Positions 1 to 13,227 are shown, counted from the first letter of the stretch. The stretch: DNA of 64,000 nt from Patella vulgata (GCF_932274485.2 NC_065886.2:48223501-48287500), one strand, 5' to 3'. Translations and numbers: made by a program. Notes: generated from the sequence alone by a model not told the origin.

Positions 1-1880
1 TCGACTCCGTTATGAAATATAAACTTTAATTATAAAATAAAGTGTGTTTTTTTAGAACTTTTAGCCACAAAGTTGCAATGTTGAGAAGGCTATAATGTAA
101 TTCATACAAAATATATATAACATAAAGGGTATTTTACAATTATGGGATTATGATGTACAATGTTTTTATGAACTCTGTCGAAACTACAATCAAAAACATT
201 TTTAATAACCATTATTAGGTAGTTTGTTTATAATCGAAGAAATCAGTTTAAAATATGATAGTAGTTTATGGTCGCGTATTTTCTCTAGTGCTCCGCTTTC
301 ATCCAAAGACATGTACACTCAAGCAAATTACTGAAAGCAAGATATAATGTATTTTTTACTATTGGGTGAACTCTAAAGCACATTTTAAAAGTATTTTGAC
401 CAATTAAATCGCATTAATACTTTGTTGTTATTCTGCTTTAGAACTATAGCACGCCGGTGGTTTAATTGTTAAGATAGAAATAATCAGTTCCTAGTAAACT
501 CGACACTGAAGAGAGCAATTAAATCCGTTCCAAGTACCTTACTGTGCTTTCCTACACATTGCAAGCCTGTCATACAGTTATTTTACAATGAATTCTAAAT
601 ATGCATTGATGCCTCTTTAAACCTCTGTAATTTTGGACATGTAGCCATACAATACCTAAATTCAAAATTAAGCCTCGACTAGTAATCCCATTCATTATTT
701 CCAATCAATGCTATTTTACTAAGATAGGCTCTTGTGTTCAGAAGCACCGTAACTTTCGCACCATTATTAAAAGCGAATCAGCGTAAATAATCTTTAATCT
801 GATAAGCATATAGGCCTATTGAATAATCAAGGCTTGACACAATAGACGGGTATAGATTGCAATGTCGGGTGTATTTGCTGATGGTGTTGAATCCACACCG
901 TTGTCCCTTCTTCAAGTAACATTAGACATCCTTCGATATTTATTCAAGATTAATAAATTGCATTAGGTCTCTAATTCATCTATTCAGTCAGCGTAGGGTT
1001 TGCTAAATTATATTAGAAATACAGTGTTCGTAAGTAATCACGTTAGCTCATAGCATATTACAAACACAAATTACCAATAAAATCAGTCCGATGTGAAATA
1101 ACTGTCTCTTCATTTTGACAAAAACAGGCATGGGGTGAAACCCTTACAGTATATTCCACTGTAACGGAGGAAACTTCTTCAAACCTGTTACTGTAAGATT
1201 TTCTTTGTCAATTAATATGCTTTAAAAATAGCCATTGGCATTATTCATTTTGATTTATAAACGTATTTCAAAAAGGAATAAAAAACCTGAAAATAACAGG
1301 ACACGAAAACAAAACACCCTACACACGGTTGAATGAATATCATGTAGTTATTTCTAGTAAACATGTTCGCTGGATTACCCACCGGTACACATTTTATTGT
1401 AGTAGTCACCCTATGTTTTGGAAAGTTTAAATAGTATAGCCACGCAAAGCGTGAAAATACGCCCACACAGCAGCTATGCCTTCGCCGCAAATAGAAAGGA
1501 AAGCTTGGGTGTTGACCAAATTTTATCACCCAATAATACATTCTACAGTAGATATCGCTTGTGTGATATATTTCATAATCTACTGCGATATCTCCTTAAA
1601 TGAATTTGATTGGTCAGTTGAAAAGGAACTACTTTTTTTTTTATTTTCAAAGAACAGTTCATTTCTTATTAAAAGTAACTTTTTTTTTATTAAAAATGAA
1701 CTATTGTTATTCAATTGACCTTGATGGAAACACTGGGTCAATATAAAGGACTTTGCAATGATTGAATTGCTGTCAAAAATTGATGTATCACTACGCCATA
1801 ATGTTCAGTAAAAGTGAAATCTACAGCAAAGAATTATATTTATCTATTTGTGCATGTGAGAAAGGATTGGGTGATAAATA
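1..1880. other. No recognisable feature
   Basis: AT-rich DNA in which I see no convincing coding exon, RNA gene or repeat shared with the rest of the window. The open frames here are short, lack recognisable motifs and look like chance. It may be upstream or intergenic DNA, or repeats too old to recognise. Confidence 0.5.
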
Positions 1881-2031
1881 AAATCTCCTACTCGTCTTTT
1901 TTGATATCAAAAAATATCAACACTCGTTGATAAAGTAAAAAAAAAAAATCGGCAGAGCCTCGTTTTTTGTTACTTTATCAACTTGTGTTGATATTTTTTG
2001 ATATCAAAAAAGACTGGTATGAGATTCTCTA
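1881..2031. mobile_element. Short hairpin MITE-like element
   Basis: Two arms of about 60 bp pair almost perfectly around a short spacer. The inner arm holds GATATCAAAAAATATCAACA, mirrored on the far side, and the outer arms (AATCTC..TAC..GTCTTTTTT) pair with a few mismatches. A compact palindrome of this kind is typical of a MITE or foldback element. No transposase is present and I could not settle a target-site duplication, so the superfamily is unknown. Confidence 0.6.
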
Positions 2032-2424
2032 TTTATAAGGATCTTCTTCAAGAAATCTGATCTCTCTAGCGTTGAAAAAATATTTAAAAAAACTGTAGCC
2101 CCATAGGTTCACGCGGTATTCTGTAGAGGAGGTGTGGGTTGGGTATTTCTACCATTTTCACGTAAATGTGTTATCATTGGAAGTAACTTCAAGGAAAAGT
2201 ATACAATTTTTTATTTTCACTTATTTTTCATAATTACATATAGCAAGGATTGCCAGAAGCAACAAATATGCTCAGCAGAAGCAAAGTTGTCATTTACAAA
2301 AAGTTTATATTTCAAATGATTACTTTGATCAACCCTAATACCCTTCTGAAATTTCTTTAATTTTATTAGTTTTCCGCTAATGTTGCCAGGTCCATTAAAG
2401 GACAATATTGGTGCCAGTCATTAT

Positions 2425-2880
2425 CACAAATGTGATAGAGCTGGTTAAACACATTCCAAATATAATTTTAAAACAGAGATCATAGCTACGATAGCTGAAT
2501 AATACAGGTTTCCTGAATCGGAAGTGACGAACGCCAAAGGAAAACACGAGTCATCTCTCTATATAACTGACTGATATGACGAGTGATAACAGATACACGG
2601 CCGAATTTCTGCTCACTAATAATTCCTTCGAAGACCAAAAGTTGTTATATGGGACTGTAAGAGGATACCTGACAATTCAATAAAGTAATTGAATGTCATT
2701 AGAGATGAGAACACGAGCAAAATAGAAATAGTCCGTACATTCCCTTGTTTAAATTCATTCTATACCTTATAAAAACATGGTAATGCACGGACTTTTTCTG
2801 TTTTTCTTTCGTGTTCACTTATCTAGTGGCAGTCAATTCTTTTCATGAATTGTCAGATATCCTCTCATTTCTTTTAACCG
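2425..2880 (+). mobile_element. Foldback family B, copy 1: left arm plus core, right arm lost
   Basis: A roughly 260 bp arm (2,425-2,685) leads into a palindromic core (about 2,686-2,875). The core's two halves carry AGTCCGTACATTC and GAATGCACGGACT-like sequence around a loop that is not symmetric. The right arm stops a few bases after the core (ATATCCTCTCA). A second copy at 13,228-13,685 has the core in the same orientation but keeps only the right arm, which is the reverse complement of this left arm. Together they show a family with long terminal inverted repeats. No transposase is visible. Confidence 0.65.
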
Positions 2881-3344
2881 CCTTTTTATTAGGGTTTCAC
2901 ACCTTATTTTTTTTCTAATTTGATTGTATCTCAGAAACTACTTGTCGGATCGATTCGATGTCTTTGGTTTTACTGGGAAAGTGGGTGTGACTTAGAGATT
3001 AAAGCTATTTCGAACGTTCTGCGACAATGTGAATGTCCGAAATCGTCGAAGTTGTCGATTTTTTAAATATTGCCGTAATATTAACAATAATCGTCGGATT
3101 TTAACATTGGATACATTTTGACATAGCCAGACAAGGCACATAGCTACGGTTCTTTAGATTTTTTTTTATTTTCGACGAATCTTCGGAGATATTAGGCGCC
3201 AAATTTTGAAAATTAAAATTTTTACGAATTTTTTTATTAATGAATATTTTTATGTGGTATTTTACCCAAGGTTCAAAAGTCATCTGATTTGACCAAAAGT
3301 GGCAACATTTTTTGTCACCGAATTTTTCCTTGGCCCCCATTGGC
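2881..3344. other. Unassigned AT-rich spacer
   Basis: Lies between the foldback half-copy and the 1.5 kb tandem duplication. No motif, reading frame or repeat that I can name. Confidence 0.4.
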
Positions 3345-5289
3345 TAATTTAGTTTTTCAGTCCTGGATTAATTATTTATTGTGTGATTTGTATAAAACAG
3401 AGTTCATATGCTCCGTGGTCCAAAATGTCATTTTTTTTGTTACGGTTAAAGTTGCCTTTCGGCAACGGAAGTGACGTAAATTTAGCAAAAACTACAATTT
3501 TGACAGTTCGGTACCACTTTTTGAAAGCAAATATCAAATCTGTTATCACCAAAAAGATGCGCCCCGTAAAGGCGCACATAATCTCGGACTCAGTTTTTTT
3601 TAATTTCGTTTTCGAGCCTATTCGATTAAAATGTGAAAAAGGTGTAAAAATAAGCTATTTACAATCCATCCAGCGTCTTAATTTTTTGATATATTTCTTT
3701 GTAACTTTCATAAATGCTTAGCAATAACCCATACAAAGAAAATGTATGTCAAAATTAGTTTTTAATATCGGTAGTTGCCGATAAATAGGCAATTTTGCAT
3801 GAGTCACTTTTCACGTTATTTTGCCTGTAAAAGCATCAAATATTATTCTATTTTCAATTTTCTTTTACCACTTGATGCCTAATGTCACTTTTGACTAGGT
3901 TAAACCATTTTAACACTTCCACTGTCACCGGAAGTGGCTTCATTAGGCAATAACTGAATTTCTAGCCTTGAAAACAAATATTTTATTCAAATGAGTCGTA
4001 TTTGTTGTTTGTGTGCAATTATGATATTTGATTCCAACCCAAAAATAGAATGAACCCATACGATTATACAGATACCACAAAATGGTTTATAACTTGTTCA
4101 GTTGCCGAGAAATAGACGATTTTCTAAAAGCCACGTTTAAATAGTTTTTGGTCCATAAAAGTGTCAATTATTATCCGATTTTCATAAAAGTTTCACCATG
4201 TGATGTCTAATGTTCTTTACGATTTCATAAAAGTAATTTAAGATTTTCGTTATCACCGGAAGTAATGTCATTTTGGCAAAATTGTATTTTTATCCTCCAA
4301 AACAAATTTTTTGTTGTAATGAAATCTATTTATTATTCGGTTAAAGCGAGAATTTCAAATTTTCTAAGAAAGTCAAAACATAATTATTTCTATGTCTTTT
4401 GCTCAATAGGTTATCAAATCACTATTATACGATCATGGGAATTATTTCCCACCCTTAAAAATCTATGACACAGAAAATAACAACACAATTACCTCCCCTG
4501 TTTTGCTATTGACAACATGGGGCAGCCATTTGCCAACGTTGGAATTTGAAGTTAAAAATGATATTTTTGCCAATTTCTCAGCTGGCAATAGCGAATTATA
4601 GGATTAATAGGATTATTCTTTAACAAGGTAAGACTGTTTATGGATACCATCTATTTTAAGGCTTTATTTTAATACATTTTAAAAATGTAACTTGAAAATT
4701 TGCAATTGCAACTTTAACATTATGATATTTGATTCCAATGGACAAATAGTATAAATCAATACAATCAAATTGATATCAAAAAATTGTTTCTAACATCTTC
4801 CGTTGCCGAGAAATAACCAATTTTGTCAACATAGCTTTTTACGATTTTTCGCATTTTAATTCCAGTTTATGGGTTCTGGGTTAATTAATTATTGCCTGAT
4901 TTATATAAAAGAAAAGCTCATATGCTCCGTGGTGCAAATTTTGTCTACCGTTAAAGTTTTCTGTCGGTACCGGAAGTGACGTAATTTTGTCCAAAACTTC
5001 AATTTTTGCGTGTCGTAAGGTCTTGTAAAAAGAAAATATAAAATGTTTACAAATCTAAACGATCAAGATGAATGCTCCTACTAAAGACGTGAAATGTTTC
5101 GGCTTAGTTTTTTTATTTCGGTTTTGTATTTGCGCCATTTTGATTTAAAGGTGAAGAAAAGGTGTAAATATGAGCTATATATATTCAATTCAGGCTTTTT
5201 ATATTTTAAAATATTTTTCGACAACTTTCATATAAACCTGTAGCAAAAATCCCAACGAAGACTATATATGTCAAAATTAATTTGTAATA

Positions 5290-6807
5290 TACTATTCAAA
5301 AAAAGTAGGGGATATTTGATTTTGGGGGCATAATACTAAAATATGCAAATGACTACGAAAAAAGTCACTATAGAACCTAACAGAAGAAACATTTCCAGTT
5401 ACATGTGACGCCCAAACGCACCAATAGCTACCGCATGGAATGCAGGTGATGCTTGGGATCATCATGGGGGTCCAACCCAAGATTTGCACGACTCTGACTT
5501 TGAATGTTACAGTCATTGTGGCATTGAATTCCAGGGTGGAAACATCAGTTTAATTGTTTTAGTGACCAGAAAACAAATTTTGATATGCGTCGGCTTACCC
5601 AAAATGAAAGGTTACGTGCCCTTGGCATGCTACAGATCGGCACAACACAGGCGGTTGTGGCGCGGACGATGAATGTTTCTCAGTCTGTCATAAGCAGGCT
5701 ATGGTCCAGATACCGTGATACACAATCTGTACAGGACAGACCACGCTCAGGTCGACCAAGGGCGACAACTCAAGCCCAGGATCGATTTATCCGTACCTTG
5801 GCCTTGAGAAATCGTGTCATCACAGCAAATCAGATCAGCGCTCGTCTTCAAACAGACACTGGTGTGAGATTGAGTGGCCAGACGATTCGGAATCGACTGC
5901 ATAGGGGTCACCTTCGCGCCCGACGTCCTCGCGTGATCCCTTGTTTGAGAGATCATCACATTCAGGCAAGACGTCGTTGGTGTAGGGATCGTCAACACTG
6001 GGATAATCGACGCTGGAGCAATGTGATGTTTTCAGATGAGTCAAGGTTCACTGTTGATTTTTTGGACAGACGTAGGAGGGTGTGGCGTCGTCGAAACGAG
6101 CGCTTTCAAGACGTTAACGTCATCAGACATGATCGATTTGGGGGTGGTTCTGTTATGGTGTGGGGAGGCATCACTGTTGCTGGAAGAACGGCTTTACATG
6201 TTGTTGCAGGGCGTGTTACAGGCCAGTACTACCGGGACAACATCTTGGCAGTCCATGTTGTGCCGTTCGCACGACGTCATGGCCGCCGTTTCATCTTCCA
6301 GGATGACAACGCAAGATGTCACAGGGCCAGGATCGTTACAGGTTACCTCCAACAACAGAACATCACCACATTACCTTGGCCGACCTCTCCCCCATCGAGC
6401 ATGTCTGGGACATGCTTGGACAGAGGTTACGTCAACGTCAACAACGTCCTGCCAATGTCCAAGAACTTGCTGCTGCGTTGCAACAGGAATGAGACAATCT
6501 GGACCAAAATGACCTTAGACGTCTCATTAGGAGTATGCCACGTCGGATCAATGCTTGTTTGGCAAACAGAGGAGGATTTACCCGTTACTGACTTGGTTGT
6601 GATGCTGTGGTAACTTTGCTGTTTGACCCCGGGTATCATTTTACCCTTATAATGGTCAGTCTGTGCCTTACTTAGTCTAACGATCATTTGGAATAAATCG
6701 ATGAATGTGAACTTCATTTCATTTTGTCATTTGTTTCTTCGTCAGTTTCATTAGGTGACTTTAATAACACTTAAAAATCAAATATCCCCTACTTTTTTTG
6801 AATAGTA
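5290..6807 (+). mobile_element. Tc1 family 1, copy A (13 bp internal deletion)
   Basis: Terminal inverted repeats begin TACTATTCAAAAAAAGTAGG and mirror at the other end, flanked by TA on each side (5,288-5,289 and 6,808-6,809). The paralogous sequence near 3,760 shows the site without the element, which supports a TA duplication. It is nearly identical to copies B, C and D. Its length of 1,518 bp is 13 bp shorter than copy D (1,531 bp), exactly the size of the deletion in its transposase frame. Confidence 0.95.
5585..6613 (+). pseudogene. Tc1-type transposase, frame broken near the catalytic glutamate
   Basis: The N-terminal helix-turn-helix region (about residues 1-55), a GRPR motif (about residue 57), the first catalytic Asp in FSDESRF and the second in QDDNARCH are all present. 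After TLPW, 13 bp are missing relative to copy D, so the frame shifts. The segment holding the third catalytic residue (SPIEHVWD) is then read in the wrong frame and replaced by unrelated residues to a chance stop. The product should be catalytically dead. The same deletion is found in copy C. The start is the ATG shared by all four family copies (MRRLTQNERL). Confidence 0.9.
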
Positions 6808-7458
6808 TATTAGCAGTTGCCGAAAAATAGACAATTTTTCCTGAGTCACCTTTCAAGTTATTTCGTCTGTAAAGGAGTTAATTATAGTCAGATTTTCGAT
6901 ATTTTTTTTACCAAGTGATGCCTAATGGCGTCATTTCGACAACTCTAGTTTATTCATCTGAGTCACATTTGTAATTTGTTTACAATTGAGATATTTGCTT
7001 ACAATGAACAAATAGAATGAACCCATGCGAACATATAGATATCGCAAAATGGTTTCTAACTTGTACGGTTGCAGAGAAATAGACGATTTACTACAAGTCA
7101 ATTTTCAAGGTTTTTGGTCTATAAAAGTGTCAATTATTATTCGATTTTTATAAAATCTTCACCATGTGATGCCTTATGCCATTTCTGATCTCGTAGAACT
7201 AATTTAACATTTTCATTATCACCGAAAGTAATGTCATTTTGGCAAAAACTATTTTTAGCCTTCAAAACGATATTTATTTTTTTTTGGTGCGTTATATTTA
7301 TTATTCGTTTAAAATTATGATATTTGATTCCAAGTGACATACAGATTGGATCAATACGGTTGTATAGATGTCCACAAATTGCTTCTAACGTCTTCCCTTG
7401 TCGACATCTAACCAATTTTATCAGGATCAGTTTTTAAGATTTTTTTCGCATTTTAATA

Positions 7459-7785
7459 TCACATTAGATAGTCAGCTAAGTTAGCGGTAAGTTAGTAACA
7501 AATTTTGTCAGAATCACTTTTTGACATATCTAACACATGGTAACAAATGTTTAAATGTATTGATATTGCTGGATTTGGTTGATTCTGCGTCCATTTTATA
7601 ACACGTGTGCAATGCTAATGTGGAAATCTGTTTAATTGCTTCATTGGTACCGGAAGTGAAATGAGTTTACGGGTAACGTGGCACCGGAGGTGACATAAGT
7701 TCAATGTTAACGTGGCACCGGTGAAAATCATCATTACTGCATCGCAGTTCTAGTTTACTTTATTTTTTTGAATCGCGTCATTCAC
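7459..7785. other. Spacer with short GTGGCACCGG repeats
   Basis: No gene. GTGGCACCGG occurs twice (about 7,678-7,725) next to GGTACCGGAAGTGA, which resembles the CGGAAGTGA motif of the preceding tandem units. It is probably eroded sequence of the same repeat. Confidence 0.35.
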
Positions 7786-8000
7786 CTAAGGTTGGTCTTC
7801 GGGTCTATGAGGCAAATTTTGCCCGGACAACGCCGCTACGGTCTACTCTTATATCGAATTCCAACCGTCAAAGGTTCTTTTACGTGCACGCCAATGTGTA
7901 CACGGGACCTCGGTTTTTCGACTCCGTCCTACACCACGCCGGAAAATCCAGACGAACTTTCTCGGCCAACACCGGAATCCCCACAAGCTTCAAGCTGAAG
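7786..8000 (-). mobile_element. SINE fragment (same family as 52,010-52,382)
   Basis: Shares the core TTTACGTGCACGCCAATGTG and the following ACACGGGACCTCGGTTTTTCG with the complete SINE at 52,010-52,382, in the same orientation, so its sense strand is minus. It lacks the tRNA-like head and the CATTT tail. It is an eroded internal fragment with no coding capacity. Confidence 0.7.
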
Positions 8001-8234
8001 AGATACGAGGAGGCATCTTTCAAAGGTTTCACAACTATATAAAGGGGAAAACAGTCTATTGTTATTGGTGGTGTCTCCTTTTCCGCCCAAACCATTCCCT
8101 TGCGCGGAGCACGGGACTCGTTCCCCTACTTTTTTTTAAAATTTATATAAATGGCATTCTGATGACATTAAATGTTCGACTAGTCGCTGATGATGACCCC
8201 ACTAAATGCGCAAATATTCTAAACATTAGACCTG
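8001..8234. other. Unassigned spacer
   Basis: No reading frame, RNA gene or shared repeat that I can support. Confidence 0.35.
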
Positions 8235-10915
8235 GAATAAATTAACTCGTGAGCTGAAACGCGGCCATAATCCAGGACGTTTTGGTCTGAAATGCGCGAA
8301 TATCGAAAGGGACTGAGATACTTAGGATATAAAGATATATTTTAAGTTTCATCAAAATTGGATAAAAATTGTGACTTTTAGAGGGTTCACAACCTCTGTA
8401 TTACATACTTTTACATTATTTGCATACAAGGAACGGCCATTTTGTCGGGCAGTTTCGCTCTGATTTTCATGAGGGTGTAACGATGATACATTTAATTATG
8501 GTCTGAAGTGCGCAAATATGGAAAGGGGCTGAGATCTTTGAAACATAAACACATATTTTAAAGATACATTATGGGAGATTAGATAATAAACAGCTGTCAG
8601 TTTTCACTATAATAGTTAAAAACTAGATAATGTAAAAGGAATTTGCTGAAAATATCCACTCTGAACCGAGATTTTGGAGATTGAATTTTCGGCCTAGCCT
8701 CGATCATCATTACTAAAGTCAGTAAGATAAAAAAAACAAACATAGTCTCGATTATCCTTTTTATGATTAAATTATGAATGGAAGTCAAACAGGAAATTGG
8801 AAAATTAATGTCTAATTGATAATTTAGATAACATTTCAGGCCTAAAGAAAGACCTGCAATAGGCAGATTTAGCTCTTGCATAATGTATGTTTAAGTTTCA
8901 TCAAAATAGGATAAAAATTGGGACCTCTAGAGGGTCCACAACCTTTGTTTTACATACCTTTACACAATTTGTGTACAAAGAGTGGCCATTTTTTCGGGCA
9001 GTTTCGTTTCGATTTTCCGAAATTCGAATTCAACTTTCATTATGGTGGAATGGTGATATATTTAAACAACCTTCGTTTTACATACCTTTACACAATTTGC
9101 GTACAAAGAGCGGCCATTTTGTCAGGCAGTTTTGCCCCGATTTTCATGAAATTCGAACTCAACCGCCATTAGGGTGTCACGATTTTACATTTAAACGTTT
9201 GTGAAAATAGAATGAAAATTGTGACCTCTAGAGGGTCTACAAGGTAAAAACTTGATTTTTCGTATAATCAGGGACCATAATCCAGGAAGTTACGGTCCGA
9301 TATGCCCAAATATCGAAAGGAGCCAGAATCTTTAGATTGTCCGGAGGTTTGGGTCAGATTTTTACGAAATTCGAACTTGACATTACGGTGTAACGGTGAT
9401 ATATTCAAACGTTTTTATACGCCCACATTTTCATGTGGACGTATATTGTCGTCGCCCCTCCATCCGTCCACAATTCTTATCCGATTTTGACGAAACTTGA
9501 AATACAGGTTTATCTCCAAAAGATCGATATTGGCATGTATCGGATCGAAACTTCATGTATTATGGCCACTGAGTGTACGAAAAATCATGGTTTTAGCTTG
9601 TGAATATTCTAGGGGTCACAATTTTCATCTGATTTTGATGAAACTTGAAATACATGTTTATAACCCGAAGATCGTGTCACAATTATTACCCGATTTAAAA
9701 AAAACTGTTCGAATATATCACCGTAATGACGGTTGAGTTCGAATTTGTGAAAATCGGAACAAAACTGCCGGACAAAATGGCCGACCCTCGTACGCAAATA
9801 GTGGGAAAATATGGTATATCAAAATTGTAGACCCTCTAGATGATCCGATTTTGATGATATTGGCTCCTGTCGATATTCGCGCATATCGGATCGTAACTTT
9901 CTAAATTATGGCCCTAGATTGTACAATTTTTATCCAATTTAAAAACCCGTTTGAATATGTCAAATATATACCCTAAATAATGGCTGAGTTCGAATTTCGT
10001 GAAAATCGTACCAAAAACTGCCGGACACAATGACCGCCCGTCGTACGCAAATAATGTAAATATATGGTATTACACACTTTTACACTATTTACGTACAAGG
10101 AGCGGCCATTTTGTCCGGGTTTGGGTCAGATTTTAACGAAATTTGAACTTAAATTTCATTGATGTGTAATGGTGATATATTAAAACCTTTTTTTAAAAAT
10201 TAAATACAAATCGTGACTTCTAGCGAGTCCGCGAGCTAAACATGCGCTTTTTCGAAAAATCAGGGGCCACAGTCCAGGAAGGTATGTTTGGATATGCGCG
10301 CGCGATTATCGAAAAGAACCAAGATTTTTGTGATATATCCAAAATTGGGACCTCCAGAGGGTCCACAACCTTTGCGTACAAGGAGCGGCCATTTGGCCCG
10401 CAATTTTAACGAAATTCGAACTCAACAGACATTACCTTGTAACTGTGCTATATTCGAACGTTTTTATTTAAATCAGATAATAATTGTGACCTGTATTATC
10501 AGGGACCATAATAAGTTATGATCCGATATGCGCAAATATCGAAAGGAACCAAGGTCTTTGGGTTATAAACACGCATTTCAAGTTAAACAAGCTAAAACGT
10601 CATTTTTCGAACAATCAGGGGGTCATGAAGTTATGTTCCGATACATGCAAATATTGAAAGGAACCGAGTTCTTTGAGAGATAATAGGCCTATATTTCAAG
10701 TTTCGTCAAATTCGGATAAAAATTGTGACCTGTAGAGTGTCCACAAACAAATTGTGGACGGACGGATAGGGGCGACGGCATAATATGTCCACATGAAAAT
10801 GTAGGCGTTTAAAAATGGAATAAACATACTAACGACATAATGGGCCTATCTTTCAAGTTTTGTCAAATTTGGATAAAAATTGTGACCTATAGAGTGTTCA
10901 CAAACAAATTAGTCC
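8235..10915. repeat. CGCCCAC-type dispersed repeat, mixed orientations
   Basis: Made of variants of a roughly 330 bp monomer with the landmarks GGTTCCTTTCGATATTCGCG, ACAATTTTTATCCGATTT, GAATTATGGCCCCTGATTGT and AAAATGGCCGC. Monomers run antisense at about 8,235-9,416, sense at 9,417-9,990 and antisense at 10,060-10,915. The change at 9,417 is marked by a hairpin end, TATACGCCCACATTTTCATG, with its mirror near 10,800. The block also carries a 329 bp MITE (8,562-8,890). Further blocks lie near 14.9, 29.2, 47 and 60.8 kb. I do not know the family. Confidence 0.75.
8562..8890. mobile_element. TTAA-flanked MITE, copy 1 (piggyBac-like)
   Basis: A 329 bp insertion flanked by TTAA at 8,558-8,561 and 8,891-8,894. 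Its ends are short inverted repeats (AGATACATTATG and CATAATGTATGT). The host repeat without the element is readable at 8,329-8,350 (ATATTTTAAGTTTCATC), confirming insertion at a single TTAA. A second copy sits at 51,238-51,598, also in TTAA. TTAA duplication is the mark of piggyBac-type transposition, and some other superfamilies (Kolobok) also use it. No coding capacity. Confidence 0.8.
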
Positions 10916-11218
10916 AATTAAATATTATAATGTTGACGTAAAACGGTGCCCATACAAAACACCCAAATATGGTAATTGTTCCGCCCTAATAGCTGATACA
11001 TCTATAAGAAAGGGCGAGGTTAAATTTCCTTTAAGACATCATTCGGAGTTCCGAGGGGAACATCATACCTACAGCTTCCTCGGCTTAGAGACAATATGTA
11101 GTGTTTCAGCCGTTAGGTCTGGGTGCTAGGCTTGTTAAACTCAAACTGCAGATATTATAACTCCTAATGTTTGATCTATGAACATAGTTATAAAAACACA
11201 GTGTTCTAGAGTCAATTG
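10916..11218. other. Unassigned spacer
   Basis: About 300 bp between the dispersed repeat and the LINE. Nothing recognisable. Confidence 0.3.
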
Positions 11219-13208
11219 ATCCTTGGGGTTTTATATACAGCGTGGGAGTCTTGGCCACACCCTAGATCTTCTACTGACGAAGGTCGATGAATCCGTCATC
11301 GCTCAAGCTATTGTAATTGGCCCACAGCTCAGTGATCATTCTGCTGTCCACTTTATCATGCCGTTCAAACCACAGAATACTTCACCACTTTGCACCACCA
11401 CAGAAAATTCAGAAATATCAGTACAAATAAATTTACGGAAACCTCGAAGAACTTATCAATAATTATAATCAGCTCATTAAAAACATTATTGATGTCCATG
11501 ACCCTGGTTCTGAGATATAATTCGGGATGTCAGTAAAGTCAGGAGAAAGGCTGAACGCACCTTGTCGAGGTCGGGTTTATCTATTAATTTATGAAATGAG
11601 TTACTGAACTCAAAGAAAGCACAAACTCTACCAGATCATGAATCGTCAGCCGATCTTGCCCATAAATTTGCGACATATCTTAGTAAAAACAATTTTTGGC
11701 AAATTAGAGATTGCATCATCACCTTGAACTCCCTTATTGATCAAACCCAATGTCTGTCTAATAAAATTCCCATTCTAATCTGCGAGCAGAATTTACACTT
11801 CAATATGGCTTCTAAAAGACAACTTGGATGCTTTCCTTCTAGAGGCGTCTTTTTAAGTGGCCTGAAGAAAGCCATAATGAAACCCCTAATCAAGAAACCA
11901 TCATTAAATACCGATCTGATAACGAACTCCAGTCCTACGAGTTACTGAGCCGCATATCAAAATTCATTGAGAAATGTGTGTTACGTCTTAACGTGCATAT
12001 TAATCTGAGGGCTCTTAATAATCCTCTTCAATCGGCTTACAAACAATGCCATAGTAGACATACCATGTGTTGAAATTGGTTTGCGCAACAATGTGTTCAA
12101 CAGGTTCTAGTCTTACTTAACCAACAGAAAGCAAGCTTTGTGTATTAATGGAACTTCTTCGAACTTTGTTTCAATGGTCTGTGGAATGCACCAAGGATAA
12201 GTCTAGGGGCCGGTCGTATTTATAATATTCACGGGACCACTTAATACAATAACCCTGAAATATTGATTTAGTTTCCACTTGTTCGCAGACGACACACAGT
12301 TATACATCAGCTTTGACCATTCATCAGAAACAGCAATTGCACAGGATGTTGAGAGCTGTTTAGATGAAATTCACAACTAGATGACTCTTCATTTTTTAAA
12401 GTTAAACCAAGACAAGACTGGAGTCCCTTATATCGGTACCAAACAACAACTCAACAAAGTAAAAAAAGAGTAGCCTTTCGATTGCTGGGGATTTCTTTTA
12501 ACCAACAAAGCAAAGAACATTGGGGCCATCATCGTTTCCACACTATCATTTGAGACGTACATTAAAACTATCTGTTTTTCGTTTTTTTACCAGATGTAGA
12601 AACTAACAAAGATAAAGTAGTACCTAACGTGTGAAAATCTAAAAGTCCTCGCTCATGCTTTGATCTCTTCAAAGGCCGGATTACCATAATGCTTTGTTGT
12701 GTGGTTTATCACAGGGGCAGCTACAGAAGCTTCAATATGTACAAAGTGCTCCAGATCGACTCGTCACTGGAACCAGGAAATGAGATCAATTAAACCACCA
12801 TTAAGAACCCGTCAGTGGTTGCCCATAAATCAACGAATCAAATTCAAAATACTGTTACTGAATTTTAAAGCACCCTATAATCAAGCGCCACAATATATTC
12901 ATGATCTACTTACTCCATACGAATTCAGCAGGACCTCAAGATCACAGAACAAGTCATTATTAGTATTTCTGCTGTCAAATTCCAACAGACGAAACGACCT
13001 TTTCACTTTTCAGCTCCATTTCTCTTGAATTATGTACCCTAAGACATGAAAGAATCAAAAGCTCTAGACATCTTCAAGTCACGTTTGACGACACATCTAT
13101 TTGACGAAAATAAACACTAAAAGAATCCACATCACCTTTAAAGTACATTAGGAATATTATCGAAGTATTGTTTGAGCTAAACACAAATTTTGTTTTGATT
13201 GATTGATT
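11219..13208 (+). pseudogene. Decayed L2/CR1-like LINE, 5' truncated
   Basis: Pieces of a non-LTR retrotransposon ORF2 appear in order on the plus strand. First is the end of an endonuclease domain (GHTLDLLLTKVDE then SDHSAVHF, 11,223-11,462). Next is the start of the reverse transcriptase region (LKKAIMKPLIKKPSLNTDL, 11,724-11,948), and then the C-terminal region with WLPINQRIKFKILLL and DLLTPY (12,699-13,028). The catalytic core between them (about 11,950-12,700) is eroded. The 3' end runs into a GATTGATTGATTG tail near 13,200, the sort of short repeat at which L2/CR1 elements end. Many frame breaks make this an old copy. The clade is inferred from these motifs alone. Confidence 0.75.
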
Positions 13209-13227
13209 GTACACCACCAGAGTTACT

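Larger units (their letters stand above)
3345..7458. repeat. Old tandem duplication, unit about 1.5 kb, second unit interrupted by Tc1 A
   Basis: Unit 1 (about 3,345-4,857) and unit 2 (about 4,858-7,458) align along their length. Anchors include ATATGCTCCGTGGT near 3,405 and 4,920, ATGTCAAAATTA near 3,745 and 5,268, and the GTTGCCGA(G/A)AAATAG motif in both. Unit 2 lacks about 370 bp present in unit 1 around 4,350-4,720 and carries a 1.5 kb Tc1 insertion. Divergence is high, so the duplication predates the insertion. The motif CGGAAGTGACGTAA recurs in both units. The repeat class is unknown and there is no coding signal. Confidence 0.65.

Noticed and set aside
5292-6717. Antisense and second-frame open stretches over Tc1 copies (e.g. 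6,036-6,512, 6,427-6,717, 5,292-5,516)
   Set aside because: They recur in every Tc1 copy because the sequence does. They are shadows of the transposase frame and of the conserved flanks.
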